Positions 43,436 to 52,722 of a DNA stretch of 64,000 nt are shown here, one piece after another. Numbering within the stretch: position 1 is the stretch's first letter; every line of letters begins with the position of its first letter. This stretch comes from Streptomyces asoensis. Lineage in GTDB: Bacteria; Actinomycetota; Actinomycetes; Streptomycetales; Streptomycetaceae. The position numbers and the translations under genes were made by a program. The stretch covers positions 5,642,001 through 5,706,000 of the forward strand of contig NZ_CP049838.1 in NCBI RefSeq assembly GCF_013085465.1. Reading direction: 5' to 3'. The notes below the pieces were generated by a model. That model saw only the letters and a program-made list of their open reading frames with translations, did no database searches and was not told where the DNA came from.

Positions 43436-44869
43436 CTACGCCATCCACCGGTCGGGCCGGGCGTCCAGGCGCCCGGTCCGTGACCGTTCGGCCTGCCCGC
43501 GCAGCAGCTCCGCGGCCTCCTGTGCGTCCCGCAGCCGGGCTGTGACGGTCTTGTCGGCGCCCGTGTCCACATGGACATCCGCGAGCCGCCAGAGGCGCTG
43601 CCAGGGCCCTTGCGTCAGCCGCACGCTCTGCACCTTGGCGTGCGGGACGAGCGCCAGGCTGCGGCGCAGCAGTCCGTGCCGGGTGGCGAACACCGCGTCC
43701 GTGACGGCGATCCCGTAGCCCCGCCACCACAGCGGCACACACCGCCCGGCCCGCCGCGGCGGCCGCGACAGCGAGGCCCCGGCCGGGACGCTCACCCCGG
43801 GCAGCACGCGCGCGACGACGGCCTCCGCGGCCTCGCGCGGGGCGACCGGCACCAGTACGGAGTTGGCCGAGCCGGCCACGTCGAGCTCGACCCGGACCCA
43901 CCCGCGCCGCCGCCACAGCAGCGGCTCCACGATCCGCACGGTCTGCACCCGCCCGGGCGGCACCGTCTCGTGCGTACGGTCCAGCAGCCCATGGTCGATC
44001 CGCAGCCCGTCCGGGGACTCGCCGACCGTCCAGTCGTACTCGCCGACGAACCGTCCGACGCTGCTCGCGCCCGCCGCGCCGAGCAGCGGCACGCCGGTCG
44101 CGAGAACCGTCCACACGCTGTGGGTGGCCAGCCACAGCACCGGCGGCACGACGAGCGCGGCGACCAGCGCGCCCCAGGTCGCGCCGGTCAGTACCAGGGC
44201 GATCGCGAGCTCGCGCGCCGGTACGCGCAGCAGCTCGCGCGCGGGCGCCTCGCCCACCTCGTGCGCCGTCTCCGGCGCGAAACCCGCCGCCCGCGCGAGC
44301 AGCTCCGCCCGCAGCACCCGGGCCTCCTCCTCGCCCAGGAAGGCCAGTTCGTCCTTCTTCTCGGCGCCGACCACGTCGAGCCGGAGCTTCGCGACGCCCG
44401 CGATCCGCGCGAGCAGCGGCTGACTGACGTCGATCGCCTGGATGCGTTCCAGCCGGATGTGCGCGGCGCGCCGGAACAGCAGGCCGGTCCGGATGCGCAG
44501 TTCGCTGTCGGTCACCGAGAAATGGGTGAACCACCAGGTCAGAAAGCCGTAGAGGGAGGCCGCGGGGACGAGGACGGCGAGCGCGATCAGCAGGGTCGTG
44601 GTGGTCAGCCGGGTCAGCTGCTCCTGCGCCTGGTTGGGGTCGTGCACGGCCCACCCGACAAGGACCGCGATCGGCGCCCACGCCCGCCGGAACGGGGTGA
44701 AGGGGTGCAGTCGGCGCTCGGTGACGGGCCGTTCGGGACGGGTGCCGGGCGGGTCCGGTGTCTCCGTGGTGTCCGCAGCCTTCGCGATGTCCGTGGCGTT
44801 CGCGGTGCCCGTGGCGTCCGCTGCGGGGGGTACGTCGGGTATGCCGTCCTCGACGCCCGGGGTCGTCAC
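43436..44869 (-). CDS. YdbT-like bacterial PH-domain membrane protein
   Basis: 477 residues from GTG 44869. It has three bacterial PH (bPH2, DUF304) repeats between membrane helix pairs: [40 protein letters not shown] and [31 protein letters not shown]. Always paired with a small YdbS-like partner, as here. The GTGA overlap with that gene implies equal synthesis. Function is unknown; roles in envelope stress and lantibiotic response have been proposed for YdbST. Confidence 0.88.
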   Translation of the reverse strand: MTTPGVEDGIPDVPPAADATGTANATDIAKAADTTETPDPPGTRPERPVTERRLHPFTPFRRAWAPIAVLVGWAVHDPNQAQEQLTRLTTTTLLIALAVLVPAASLYGFLTWWFTHFSVTDSELRIRTGLLFRRAAHIRLERIQAIDVSQPLLARIAGVAKLRLDVVGAEKKDELAFLGEEEARVLRAELLARAAGFAPETAHEVGEAPARELLRVPARELAIALVLTGATWGALVAALVVPPVLWLATHSVWTVLATGVPLLGAAGASSVGRFVGEYDWTVGESPDGLRIDHGLLDRTHETVPPGRVQTVRIVEPLLWRRRGWVRVELDVAGSANSVLVPVAPREAAEAVVARVLPGVSVPAGASLSRPPRRAGRCVPLWWRGYGIAVTDAVFATRHGLLRRSLALVPHAKVQSVRLTQGPWQRLWRLADVHVDTGADKTVTARLRDAQEAAELLRGQAERSRTGRLDARPDRWMA

Positions 44870-45369
44870 AGCCCCGCCGATCGGGCCTCGCCGAGCTGGG
44901 TGAGCCGGTCGCGCAGCCGTTCCGCCTCGGCCGGGTCCAGGCCCGGGACGGTCGCGTCGGTCGCGGCGGCCGCGGTGTGCAGCTGGACGCTGGCCAGCCC
45001 GAAGTGCCGTTCGACGGGCCCGGAGGTGACCTCGACGAGCTGCATGCGCCCGTACGGCACGACGGTCTCCTCGCGCCACAGCACGCCCCGGCTGATCAGC
45101 AGGTCGTCGGCCCGCTCGGCGTACCGCCAGGAGCGCCAGTTGCGGCCGAGCAGCACCCAGCCCCATCCGATGCCGGCCAGGGGCAGCAGTGCGAACGCGG
45201 CCCACGCGGGGCCGACGAGCAGCCCGAGCAGCAGCCCGGCGCCGACGGCCGTCAGCCCCAGCCACACCACCAGCAGCAGCCGCCGCATCCGCAGCAGTCC
45301 CGGCGGCAGTCCGATCCACTCCGGTCCGGCCGCCGTCGTCCCCACGCCACCCGGGCTCCCCGTATCCAT
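44866..45369 (-). CDS. YdbS-like bacterial PH-domain membrane protein
   Basis: 167 residues from ATG 45369. Two membrane helices ([41 protein letters not shown]) are followed by one bPH2 domain ([40 protein letters not shown]). It is the first gene of the ydbS-ydbT pair and diverges from the NuoD paralogue gene across only 43 bp. Confidence 0.88.
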   Translation of the reverse strand: MDTGSPGGVGTTAAGPEWIGLPPGLLRMRRLLLVVWLGLTAVGAGLLLGLLVGPAWAAFALLPLAGIGWGWVLLGRNWRSWRYAERADDLLISRGVLWREETVVPYGRMQLVEVTSGPVERHFGLASVQLHTAAAATDATVPGLDPAEAERLRDRLTQLGEARSAGL

Positions 45370-45412
45370 ACCGTCAGCGTACGTAGGGGACCGCGTAGGG
45401 GAGACTGTGCCC

Positions 45413-46564
45413 ATGACTCCTACGACGGAGACCACGGTCGGGATCGGCGGTGCCGCGGAGAGCACCGACATGGTGCTCAACATCGGCCCCCAGCATCCCT
45501 CCACGCACGGTGTGCTGCGGCTGCGGCTCGTCCTGGACGGTGAGCGCATCCGGCGGGCGGAGCCGGTGATCGGCTATATGCACCGCGGCGCGGAGAAGCT
45601 GTTCGAGGCACGCGACTACCGCCAGATCGTCATGCTGGCCAACCGCCACGACTGGCTGTCGGCGTTCTCGAACGAGCTGGGCGTGGTCCTCGCGGTGGAG
45701 CGGATGCTCGGCATGGAGGTCCCCCCGCGCGCGGTGTGGACGCGTACCCTGCTTGCCGAGCTGAACCGGGTGCTGAACCACCTGATGTTCCTGGGGTCCT
45801 ACCCCCTGGAGCTGGGCGGCATCACCCCGGTCTTCTACGCCTTCCGTGAGCGCGAAGTGCTCCAGAACGTGATGGAGGAGGTCTCCGGCGGGCGCATGCA
45901 CTACATGTTCAACCGCGTCGGCGGCCTCAAGGAGGACCTGCCGGCCGGATGGGCCGCACGCGCGCGTGGCGCCGTCGCCGCCGTGCGCTCGCGCATGGAC
46001 GTCTTCGACGACCTGGTGGTCGGCAACGAGATCTTCCGGGGGCGCACGCGGGACGTGGGAACGCTCGCGCCGGAGCACGTGCACGCGTACGGCGTGAGCG
46101 GGCCGATCGCGCGCGCCTCGGGTGTCGACTTCGACCTGCGCCGGGACGAGCCCTATCTCGCGTACGGGGAGCTGCGGGACACCCTCAAGGTGGTGACCCG
46201 GACCGAGGGCGACTGCCTCGCGCGCTTCGAATGCCTCCTGGAGCAGACGCACAACGCGCTCGACCTCGCGGACGCCTGCCTGGACCGTCTCGCGGAGCTG
46301 CCGCCCGGTCCGATCAACCAGCGGCTCCCGAAGGTCCTCAAGGCGCCCGAGGGACACACGTACGCGTGGACCGAGAACCCTCTCGGCATCAACGGCTACT
46401 ACCTCGTCAGCAAGGGCGAGAAGACCCCGTACCGGCTGAAGCTTCGCTCGGCCTCGTTCAACAACATCCAGGCGCTCGCCGAACTGCTGCCGGGCACGCT
46501 GGTCTCGGACATGGTGGCGATCCTGGGATCGATGTTCTTCGTGGTGGGGGACATCGACAAGTAG
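45413..46564 (+). CDS. nuoD2: NuoD-like subunit (orphan NADH-quinone oxidoreductase 49-kDa paralogue)
   Basis: 383 residues from ATG 45413 (AGGGGAG 9 nt upstream). Colinear with complex I Nuo[54 protein letters not shown] and the [19 protein letters not shown]-terminus. His28 and His32 of the quinone-site loop and Arg58 are kept, but the headgroup-binding Tyr (Y108 of bovine NDUFS2) is Trp81 in NRHDWLS. No Cys pairs are present, so it is not a NiFe hydrogenase subunit. No other nuo gene is nearby. It lies tail to tail with a MidA/NDUFAF7-type methyltransferase gene. Confidence 0.92.
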   Translation: MTPTTETTVGIGGAAESTDMVLNIGPQHPSTHGVLRLRLVLDGERIRRAEPVIGYMHRGAEKLFEARDYRQIVMLANRHDWLSAFSNELGVVLAVERMLGMEVPPRAVWTRTLLAELNRVLNHLMFLGSYPLELGGITPVFYAFREREVLQNVMEEVSGGRMHYMFNRVGGLKEDLPAGWAARARGAVAAVRSRMDVFDDLVVGNEIFRGRTRDVGTLAPEHVHAYGVSGPIARASGVDFDLRRDEPYLAYGELRDTLKVVTRTEGDCLARFECLLEQTHNALDLADACLDRLAELPPGPINQRLPKVLKAPEGHTYAWTENPLGINGYYLVSKGEKTPYRLKLRSASFNNIQALAELLPGTLVSDMVAILGSMFFVVGDIDK

Positions 46565-46596
46565 GCCGGGCGGCGGACGGGGCAGGCCGCGGGCGG

Positions 46597-47658
46597 TCAG
46601 CCGGTTTCGGGTCCCGGGGCGAGCGGGTGGGGAATGCCGACCGGCTGGAGCAGCCATCCGAAGTCGCCCAGTCCGCCCGGCGCGATGAGCTCGGCGGCCT
46701 CTCCGGCGCCCGCGAGGGCGCGCACGTACGCGGAGGGGTCCGTGGAGGCCAGCGCCAGCGGGGGGCGTGCGCCCATGATGCCCAGGGCGCGCAGTGCGGC
46801 GCGTTGGGTGAGCAGGCGGGCGCCGACGGGCGCCCGCGCCGCGCCCTTCCCCGCGATTGCTCCCGCCTCCGCGCACGCGTCCAGCGCGACGTGGGCCGTG
46901 ATGTCGCGGGAACCGTCCGGCACGGGTGCCGTCTCGCGCCCCTCCAGGAAGCCGGTGAGCGTCCCGAACGGCGGCCGCGCGTCCGCCGTGTGCGCGTAGT
47001 CCACCGCCACCGCGAGCCCGCCCTCGAGGCAGGAGACGGCGGACGCCCACGCCGTGTCCCGGGGCAGCCCGATCTCCGCCCGCAGCCCCTCCTCGCCCGC
47101 CGTCGGCCACCACCGCGCGAGCCACTCCGCCTCCGCGCCGGACACCTGCTCCCCGAGCCGCTCGGTCCCGGTGTCCCGGACGAGCACCCGTCGAGCCACG
47201 CCCGCGGAGTCGACCTCCGCGACCTCGACGGGCACGTTGTCCAGCCACTCGTTGGCGAACAGCAGTCCGGTGAGCTGCCGTGGTGGCTCGGGCAGCCACT
47301 CGATCCGGTGAGCGAGGCCCGCAGGGCGGTCGGCGAACTCCACGGCGTACGCGCGTGTGCGTGCCGCCACATCGGCGGGGAGCGCGGCCAGCACTGCGGT
47401 GACCAGCTCGCCCCGCCCGGCGGCCATGTCGACGAAGTCGAGCGACGAGGGCCGGCCGAGCGCCTCGTCGACCCGGCACAGCAGCCGGGCCACGGCCTCG
47501 GCGAACAGCGGCGACGCGTGCACGGACGTACGGAAGTGCCCGGCCGGGCCCTCGGAGCGCCGGTAGAAGCCGCCCGTTCCGTCCACGCCGTACAGCGCCG
47601 CCTGCGTCGCCGCCCGCCAGCCGCGCCACTCGCCCGAGCCCGTCACCTTGTCCACCAC
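46597..47658 (-). CDS. MidA/NDUFAF7-family SAM-dependent methyltransferase
   Basis: 353 residues from GTG 47658. DUF185 class: [20 protein letters not shown] at the N-terminus, SAM-binding [20 protein letters not shown], then [15 protein letters not shown] and [21 protein letters not shown]. Human NDUFAF7 of this family dimethylates Arg85 of NDUFS2, the NuoD homologue, and a NuoD paralogue is the convergent neighbour here, 32 bp away. I infer that the NuoD-like protein is a substrate. TAGTCT 6 nt before the start suggests a leaderless mRNA. Confidence 0.85.
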   Translation of the reverse strand: MVDKVTGSGEWRGWRAATQAALYGVDGTGGFYRRSEGPAGHFRTSVHASPLFAEAVARLLCRVDEALGRPSSLDFVDMAAGRGELVTAVLAALPADVAARTRAYAVEFADRPAGLAHRIEWLPEPPRQLTGLLFANEWLDNVPVEVAEVDSAGVARRVLVRDTGTERLGEQVSGAEAEWLARWWPTAGEEGLRAEIGLPRDTAWASAVSCLEGGLAVAVDYAHTADARPPFGTLTGFLEGRETAPVPDGSRDITAHVALDACAEAGAIAGKGAARAPVGARLLTQRAALRALGIMGARPPLALASTDPSAYVRALAGAGEAAELIAPGGLGDFGWLLQPVGIPHPLAPGPETG

Positions 47659-47776
47659 CCGGTCAGACTAGGCGTACAGGTGATCACGGCATCCACCTTG
47701 CGGAGTACGCGCGCCCGGACCGGATCGGCCCTTCGGTTGACCCCTGCACGCATCGGGCATCCCTACGCTGGGTTAC

Positions 47777-48979
47777 GTGCAGCGCCTCTATGACTTCCTC
47801 CGCAGACACCCGACAGGGGTGGACGGCTTCTGGGCCCTCGTCCTGTTCGGGATCTCCGCGGCTGCCGGAACCGCGGGCCAGGACCGCGGCGGCACCGACT
47901 CCATGGCGCTGCTGGTGCCGGTCGTGTTCCTGTTGTGCCTGGTCATCGCGTTGCGTCGGCGCATGCCCGAGCAGATGCTCGTGCTCGCCGCCGTGCTCGG
48001 GCTGGCTCAGCTGGTGCTGAACGTCGGGGTCACGGCGGCCGACTTCGCCCTGCTGGTGATCGTCTACACGGTCGCCGCGACCGGCGCCCGCTGGGCTTCC
48101 CGGCTCGCACTGGTCATGGCCCTGAGCGCGGCCACGCTGGCGCAGGTGCGCTGGCCGCACGAGAACGCCAGTGTGCCGAGTCAGGTCGCGGTCATCGTCT
48201 TCCAGACCGTGCCGTTCGCCCTCGCCTGGGTGCTGGGCGACTCCATTCGCACCCGTCGCGCGTACTTCGCGCAGTTGGAGGAGCGCGCGGCCCGCCTGGA
48301 GAAGGAGCGCGAGGCGCAGGCGAAGGTCGCGGTCGCCGCCGAGCGCGCCCGCATCGCGCGGGAGCTGCACGACGTCGTCGCGCACAACGTGTCGGTGATG
48401 GTGGTGCAGGCCGACGGCGCCGCCTATGTCCTCGACACAGCGCCCGACCAGGCGAAGAAGGCCCTGGAGACGATCTCCTCCACGGGCCGCCAGGCCCTCG
48501 CCGAGATGCGCCGCCTGCTGGGCGTGCTGCGCACCGGTGAGCACCAGGAGGGCGGCGAGTACGTGCCGCAGCCGGACGTCGAGCAGATCGAGGACCTCGT
48601 CGAGCAGTGCCGCGGCTCGGGCCTGCCCGTGGACTTCAAGGTAGAGGGCACGCCGCGGCCGCTGCCCAGTGGCGTCGAGCTGACGGCGTACCGCATCGTG
48701 CAGGAGGCGCTGACCAACACGCGCAAGCACGGGGGGCCCAATACGGGCGCGAGCGTGCGCCTGGTCTACTTCGACGACGGCCTCGGCCTGCTCGTCGAGG
48801 ACGACGGCAAGGGCGCCCCGCACGAGCTGTACGAGGAGGGCGGCGCCGACGGCGCGGGTCATGGCCTGATCGGCATGCGCGAGCGGGTCGGCATGGTGGG
48901 CGGCACCCTGGACGCGGGCCCGCGGCCCGGCGGAGGATTCCGCATCAGCGCCCTGCTCCCGCTCAAACCCGCGCACTGA
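47777..48979 (+). CDS. Two-component sensor histidine kinase, NarL/DesK type
   Basis: 400 residues. About five to six membrane helices occupy residues 15-155 with no large external sensor domain. A coiled linker (AQLEERAARLEKEREAQAKV) is followed by the HisKA_3 box ERARIARELHDVVAHNVSVM with phospho-acceptor His198, and an HATPase with N box AYRIVQEALTNTRKHG and G boxes DDGKGA and GHGLIGMRERVGMVGG. It signals to the response regulator gene 117 bp downstream. The input may be membrane state or an antibiotic; unknown. Confidence 0.93.
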   Translation: MQRLYDFLRRHPTGVDGFWALVLFGISAAAGTAGQDRGGTDSMALLVPVVFLLCLVIALRRRMPEQMLVLAAVLGLAQLVLNVGVTAADFALLVIVYTVAATGARWASRLALVMALSAATLAQVRWPHENASVPSQVAVIVFQTVPFALAWVLGDSIRTRRAYFAQLEERAARLEKEREAQAKVAVAAERARIARELHDVVAHNVSVMVVQADGAAYVLDTAPDQAKKALETISSTGRQALAEMRRLLGVLRTGEHQEGGEYVPQPDVEQIEDLVEQCRGSGLPVDFKVEGTPRPLPSGVELTAYRIVQEALTNTRKHGGPNTGASVRLVYFDDGLGLLVEDDGKGAPHELYEEGGADGAGHGLIGMRERVGMVGGTLDAGPRPGGGFRISALLPLKPAH

Positions 48980-49040
48980 CGCCGACGCACGCCCCTGGTG
49001 ACACCTGTCACGCCCCCGGCGCCACCCGCACCGGCTGACG

Positions 49041-49091
49041 GGAACAGAAGAAACAGAAACAGAAAAATCAGAACAGAAGAAACGGAAGAGG
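49041..49091 (+). promoter_or_regulatory. U-poor purine-rich leader before response regulator
   Basis: From 49041 to 49091 the sense strand has a single T and is mostly A/G; GAACAGAAGAAAC occurs at 49042-49054 and again at 49071-49083. This is strongly AT-rich for the genome. GGAAGAGG (49084-49091) is the ribosome-binding site. The tract would be unstructured and may bind S1 or enhance translation. Confidence 0.65.
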
Positions 49092-49096
49092 ACTCG

Positions 49097-49768
49097 ATGG
49101 CGATCCGCGTGATGCTCGTCGACGACCAGGTGCTGCTGCGCACCGGGTTCCGGATGGTGCTCGCCGCCCAGCCGGACATGGAGGTCGTGGCGGAGGCGGG
49201 CGACGGCGTCGAGGCCCTCCAGGTGGTGCGTTCCACGCCGGTCGACGTCGTGCTCATGGACGTCCGTATGCCGAAGCTGGACGGCGTGGAGGCCACCCGG
49301 CGCATCTGCGCCGAGGCCGAACCGCCGAAGGTGCTGATCCTGACCACCTTCGACCTGGACGAGTACGCGTTCTCCGGGCTGAAGGCGGGCGCCTCCGGGT
49401 TCATGCTCAAGGACGTGCCGCCGGGCGAGCTCCTCGCCGCCATCCGCTCCGTGCACAGCGGTGACGCGGTGGTCGCCCCGTCCACCACCCGCCGTCTCCT
49501 CGACCGGTTCGCGCCGATGCTGCCCACCACCGGCAAGGAGCCCCGCCACAAGGAGCTGGAGCGGCTCACGGAGCGGGAGCGCGAGGTCATGGTGCTGGTC
49601 GCCCAGGGGCTGTCCAACGGGGAGATCGCGGCCCGGCTGGTGCTGTCCGAGGCGACCGTGAAGACCCACGTGGGCCGCATCCTGACCAAGCTGGGGCTGC
49701 GCGACCGGGTCCAGGTGGTGGTCCTCGCGTATGAGACGGGGATCGTCCGGGCCGGCGGCCACGGCTGA
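49097..49768 (+). CDS. Response regulator, NarL/LuxR type
   Basis: 223 residues from ATG 49097. The receiver domain has phospho-acceptor Asp55 (VVLMDVRMPKLDG), an acidic pair in VDDQVLL, Thr in ILTTFDLDEY and Lys in FMLKDVPPGE. The LuxR helix-turn-helix is at residues 150-210 (LTEREREVMVLVAQGLSNGE, VLSEATVKTHVGRILTKLGL). It pairs with the preceding kinase. Targets are unknown. Confidence 0.95.
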   Translation: MAIRVMLVDDQVLLRTGFRMVLAAQPDMEVVAEAGDGVEALQVVRSTPVDVVLMDVRMPKLDGVEATRRICAEAEPPKVLILTTFDLDEYAFSGLKAGASGFMLKDVPPGELLAAIRSVHSGDAVVAPSTTRRLLDRFAPMLPTTGKEPRHKELERLTEREREVMVLVAQGLSNGEIAARLVLSEATVKTHVGRILTKLGLRDRVQVVVLAYETGIVRAGGHG

Positions 49769-49807
49769 CCCGCACGGACCCACGCGGCCCCCGCGGGGCA
49801 CCGACGG

Positions 49808-50914
49808 CTAGCGGAGCATCCCTTCCAGGAAGTCGCTGCCCAGCCGGGCCACCACCGTCACGTCGAGCTGGTGCAGTACATAGCGGCCGCGCCGACGGGT
49901 GGTGAGCAGGCCCGCCTTCTTCAGGACGGCGAGGTGCCGGGATATCTCGGGGGCCGTCATGCCATGCACCTGGGCCAGCTCGGTCGTGGTGTACGCGCTG
50001 CGGGCCAGCAGGCGGCAGATCCGCATCCGCACGGGATGGGACAGCGCCTTCATCCGCAGCGTCAGCTGCGCCACCGAGGGAGGCGAGGCCAGCTCCGGCG
50101 AGCCGACCGGGTAGTGCAGCACCGGCTGCCAGCCGTACCGGTGCAGCACCATCAGGTGCGGCCAGCCGAGACTCGTCGGCACCAGCAGCAGGCCGCCGTC
50201 CCCGGTGGTGGTGCGGCCCTGGACCAGCTTGTCCACGGTGATGCGCGCTGCGTCCGCGTCGAGCGTCACCGCCGAGGACACCGAGGCGAGGGCCTCCGCC
50301 AGGCCCTTGTGGCGCAGAAGATCCGTCTTGTAGCGGGCGTCCGTGGCGAGCGGGAGGCGCACCCGGGCCCAGACATCGGCGAAGAACGCCTCGTCGCAGT
50401 CCTCCAGGAACTGCCTCAGCCAGGCACGCACGCGGGGCGGGTCGTCGAGCAGCCGCTGAGTGAACCGCACCTGCCGCGGCCCGCGCGTGGCGGCCAGTTC
50501 GAAGGCGCGCCGGCGCAGCTTCGGGTCGGCGAGCACGCTGGGGCTCGGCACGTCGTACCCGGGCGCGCAGGTGAACTCCAGGGCGGAATCCACGAACTGC
50601 TCGTCCGTCAGCTTGTCCAGGAGGTCGAGCTCCTCGGCGAGCGTGGCCCCGGGGAGCATGCTTCTGCCCGGGATGCCCGCGTACGGCAGGAAGATGTCCG
50701 AGAACGTCGTCCGCCACAGGAAGTCGGCCTCGCACATCCGGTCCGCCAGATGCGAGTCGAGCCCGGCGGTCACGCCGGTGACCCAGCCCTGAAGGCCGGG
50801 ATGGTGCCCCGGCTCGGACAGCGCGTGCAGCGCCATGCCGAGCTCGGCCAGGGGTGAGGGCACGACCGCGACCCTCTCCGGCCGCAGCCCCGCGATGTCG
50901 ATGCTCAGGCTCAT
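49808..50914 (-). CDS. ArsR-like HTH regulator with N-terminal DUF5937 region
   Basis: 368 residues from ATG 50914 (GTG 50929 also in frame). Residues 1-255 are a long alpha-helical domain of the DUF5937 type, without known ligand. Residues 280-365 are an ArsR winged helix (LTLRMKALSHPVRMRICRLL, YTTTELAQVHGMTAPEISRH, LAVLKKAGLLTTRRRGRYVL). No CVC metal motif is present in helix 3, so the signal is probably organic. A 25-bp perfect palindrome 38 bp upstream is a likely autoregulatory operator shared with the divergent small gene. Confidence 0.85.
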   Translation of the reverse strand: MSLSIDIAGLRPERVAVVPSPLAELGMALHALSEPGHHPGLQGWVTGVTAGLDSHLADRMCEADFLWRTTFSDIFLPYAGIPGRSMLPGATLAEELDLLDKLTDEQFVDSALEFTCAPGYDVPSPSVLADPKLRRRAFELAATRGPRQVRFTQRLLDDPPRVRAWLRQFLEDCDEAFFADVWARVRLPLATDARYKTDLLRHKGLAEALASVSSAVTLDADAARITVDKLVQGRTTTGDGGLLLVPTSLGWPHLMVLHRYGWQPVLHYPVGSPELASPPSVAQLTLRMKALSHPVRMRICRLLARSAYTTTELAQVHGMTAPEISRHLAVLKKAGLLTTRRRGRYVLHQLDVTVVARLGSDFLEGMLR

Positions 50915-50951
50915 GCCCTCATGGTGCACCGCGCCACTGACAACGCGGTCC

Positions 50952-50976
50952 TCGATTGACGGCCGCCGTCAATCGA
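50952..50976. promoter_or_regulatory. 25-bp perfect palindrome, probable ArsR operator
   Basis: Arms TCGATTGACGGC (50952-50963) and GCCGTCAATCGA (50965-50976) surround a single C. TTGAC/GTCAA half-sites are typical of ArsR and other winged-helix dimers. It lies in the 231-bp divergent region between the regulator (50914) and the small gene at 51146. Confidence 0.8.
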
Positions 50977-51145
50977 CGCGACGCCGGGCATCGGCCGGGC
51001 GCAGCCTGAAGAGGCCGGGGCAGCCGCGGGGCAGCCCTCCGGACTCCCTTCACGTCCTCCCCTGTCCGGGCCATGTCCAGGCCGCGTCCGGACGACGTCC
51101 AGACCACGTTCCTTGTTCCTTAGTTCGTTCCGAGAGGGATCAGCC

Positions 51146-51355
51146 ATGAGCATCACGCAGCAGTACGCCCTCGACGCCTACCGGGCCCGGCAGCACGGCG
51201 AGCCCCCGGTGCCCGCGCCCGGCGCCCAGGACTGGCAGGTGATGCGCGAACTGCGGGACTACCAGCAGTTCCGCGCGGTCCTCGCGGGCCGCCCCGCCCA
51301 CGGGCGGCTGCGGCGAGCCCTGGCCCGCCGACTGCGCCCCCGTCCTACCTGCTGA
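51146..51355 (+). CDS. Small basic protein, unknown
   Basis: 69 residues from ATG 51146 with GAGAGGG 7 nt upstream. The sequence begins MSITQQYALDAYRARQHGEP and ends RRALARRLRPRPTC; the middle DWQVMRELRDYQQFRAVLAG looks helical. No family is recognised, but the start context and codon bias look genuine. It overlaps the convergent aldolase gene by 11 bp at its 3' end. Divergent from the ArsR-like gene, it may be its regulated target. Confidence 0.65.
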   Translation: MSITQQYALDAYRARQHGEPPVPAPGAQDWQVMRELRDYQQFRAVLAGRPAHGRLRRALARRLRPRPTC

Positions 51356-52523
51356 CCACTTCGGCCACCCGGCCCACGAAGTCCACGACCGCCGCCCTCA
51401 CGTCGTCCGCCGTCCACGTCAGCCCGGCGGCGCTGACGGTGACCTCGGTGTACGACAACCCCGGCCCGCCGCGGCTCCAGCCGCCGACGAAGAGCATCGC
51501 CTTCGTCTGCTCGGCCTGGAGCGCCGCCGCTTCGGCGAGCACATCGGCCTCGTACGGCAGCCAGACCTGGAACTCGTGCGTGTGCGGCACCTCGGGGTGC
51601 ACGCGTGCCCACGGCAGGCCCGCTTCGGCGAACCCCTCGCGCAGCGCGGCGGCCACCACGCGCGCGTGGGCCACGTACTCCGGCAGCCGGGGCAGTTCCC
51701 GCTCCAGGCCGACGAGTGCCGCCAGGGCGGTGGGGAACTGCTGGAAGACCATCCCGCCGTAGCGGTGCCGCCACGTCTTCGCCTCCTCCACCAGCGTCTT
51801 CGGGCCGGCGAGCGCGGCGCCGCCGAAGCCGTCGAGGGACTTGTAGAACGATACGTAGACGCTGTCGGCCAGGTCCGCTATCTCCCGCAGGGGGCGGCCG
51901 AAGTGGTGGGTCGTCTCCCACAGGCGCGCGCCGTCGAAGTGCACCACCGCGTCGCGCTCGCGTGCCGCCTCCACGACCTCGGTCAGCTCCTCCCAGGAGG
52001 GCAGCACATAACCGGCGTCCCTGAGCGGCAGCTCCAGCATCAGCGCCCCGAAGGGCTCCTCGAAGGCGCGCACCTCGTCGGCCGTGGGCAGCCGGGGCTC
52101 GCGCGTCAGCCGGACCGTGCGCAGTTCGCTGACGGCGTTGAAGGCGCCCCGCTCCCACACCTCGGGATGGCTCAGCGCGTGCAGCGCGACCGTGGGGTTG
52201 CCGGTGCGTCCCGCCCAGCAGCGCAGGGCGACCTGCTGGGCCATCGTGCCGGTCGGGAAGAACGCCGCGGCCTCCGTGCCCAGCAGCCCGGCGACCCGCT
52301 CCTCCAGCGCCGCCACGACCCCGTCGCCGTAGAGGTCCGCGGGCTCGTCCAGGTCGTGGACCTGCGGCGCGGCCTCGTGCAGCAGCGCGAGCCGGTCCCG
52401 CAGTGTGCCCCGGGCACCGTCGCGCGACAGGACGCGTTCCGCCTTCCGGTAGGCGGCCGCCCGCCGCTCCCGCAGGCGCTGCTGCGCCGACTTCTCCTCG
52501 CCGTGTTCCGCCGTGTACGTCAT
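51345..52523 (-). CDS. Threonine aldolase-like PLP enzyme (beta-eliminating lyase fold)
   Basis: 392 residues from ATG 52523. A fold-type I PLP enzyme: GTEAAAFFPTGTMAQQVALR (cofactor phosphate region), AVVHFDGARLWETTHHFGRP with the PLP-binding Asp, and the Schiff-base Lys in VYVSFYKSLDGFGG. It resembles low-specificity L-threonine aldolase, which cleaves threonine to glycine and acetaldehyde, but the N-terminal 45-residue extension (QQRLRERRAAAYRKAERVLS) is unusual. The substrate remains to be shown. Confidence 0.85.
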   Translation of the reverse strand: MTYTAEHGEEKSAQQRLRERRAAAYRKAERVLSRDGARGTLRDRLALLHEAAPQVHDLDEPADLYGDGVVAALEERVAGLLGTEAAAFFPTGTMAQQVALRCWAGRTGNPTVALHALSHPEVWERGAFNAVSELRTVRLTREPRLPTADEVRAFEEPFGALMLELPLRDAGYVLPSWEELTEVVEAARERDAVVHFDGARLWETTHHFGRPLREIADLADSVYVSFYKSLDGFGGAALAGPKTLVEEAKTWRHRYGGMVFQQFPTALAALVGLERELPRLPEYVAHARVVAAALREGFAEAGLPWARVHPEVPHTHEFQVWLPYEADVLAEAAALQAEQTKAMLFVGGWSRGGPGLSYTEVTVSAAGLTWTADDVRAAVVDFVGRVAEVVSR

Positions 52524-52722
52524 GCCCCGGATGATGCCGTGTGACGGCCCGCGGGACCACGGGCGTTTCCGGCCCCCGCGCGGCCCCCTGGGCCGCAGGT
52601 CGGGGAACGGGTGGGATAACCCACAGCCTGTGGACAACCGGACGCTCCCCGGACGGATAGCGTTAACATGACGAGAAATCGTCCGGTACCCGGAGCGGAC
52701 TGGAACGGAAGGCCTCCGTCGC

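Noticed and set aside
45413..46564. NiFe hydrogenase large subunit
   Set aside because: No N- or C-terminal CxxC metal motifs; the sequence is colinear with NuoD.
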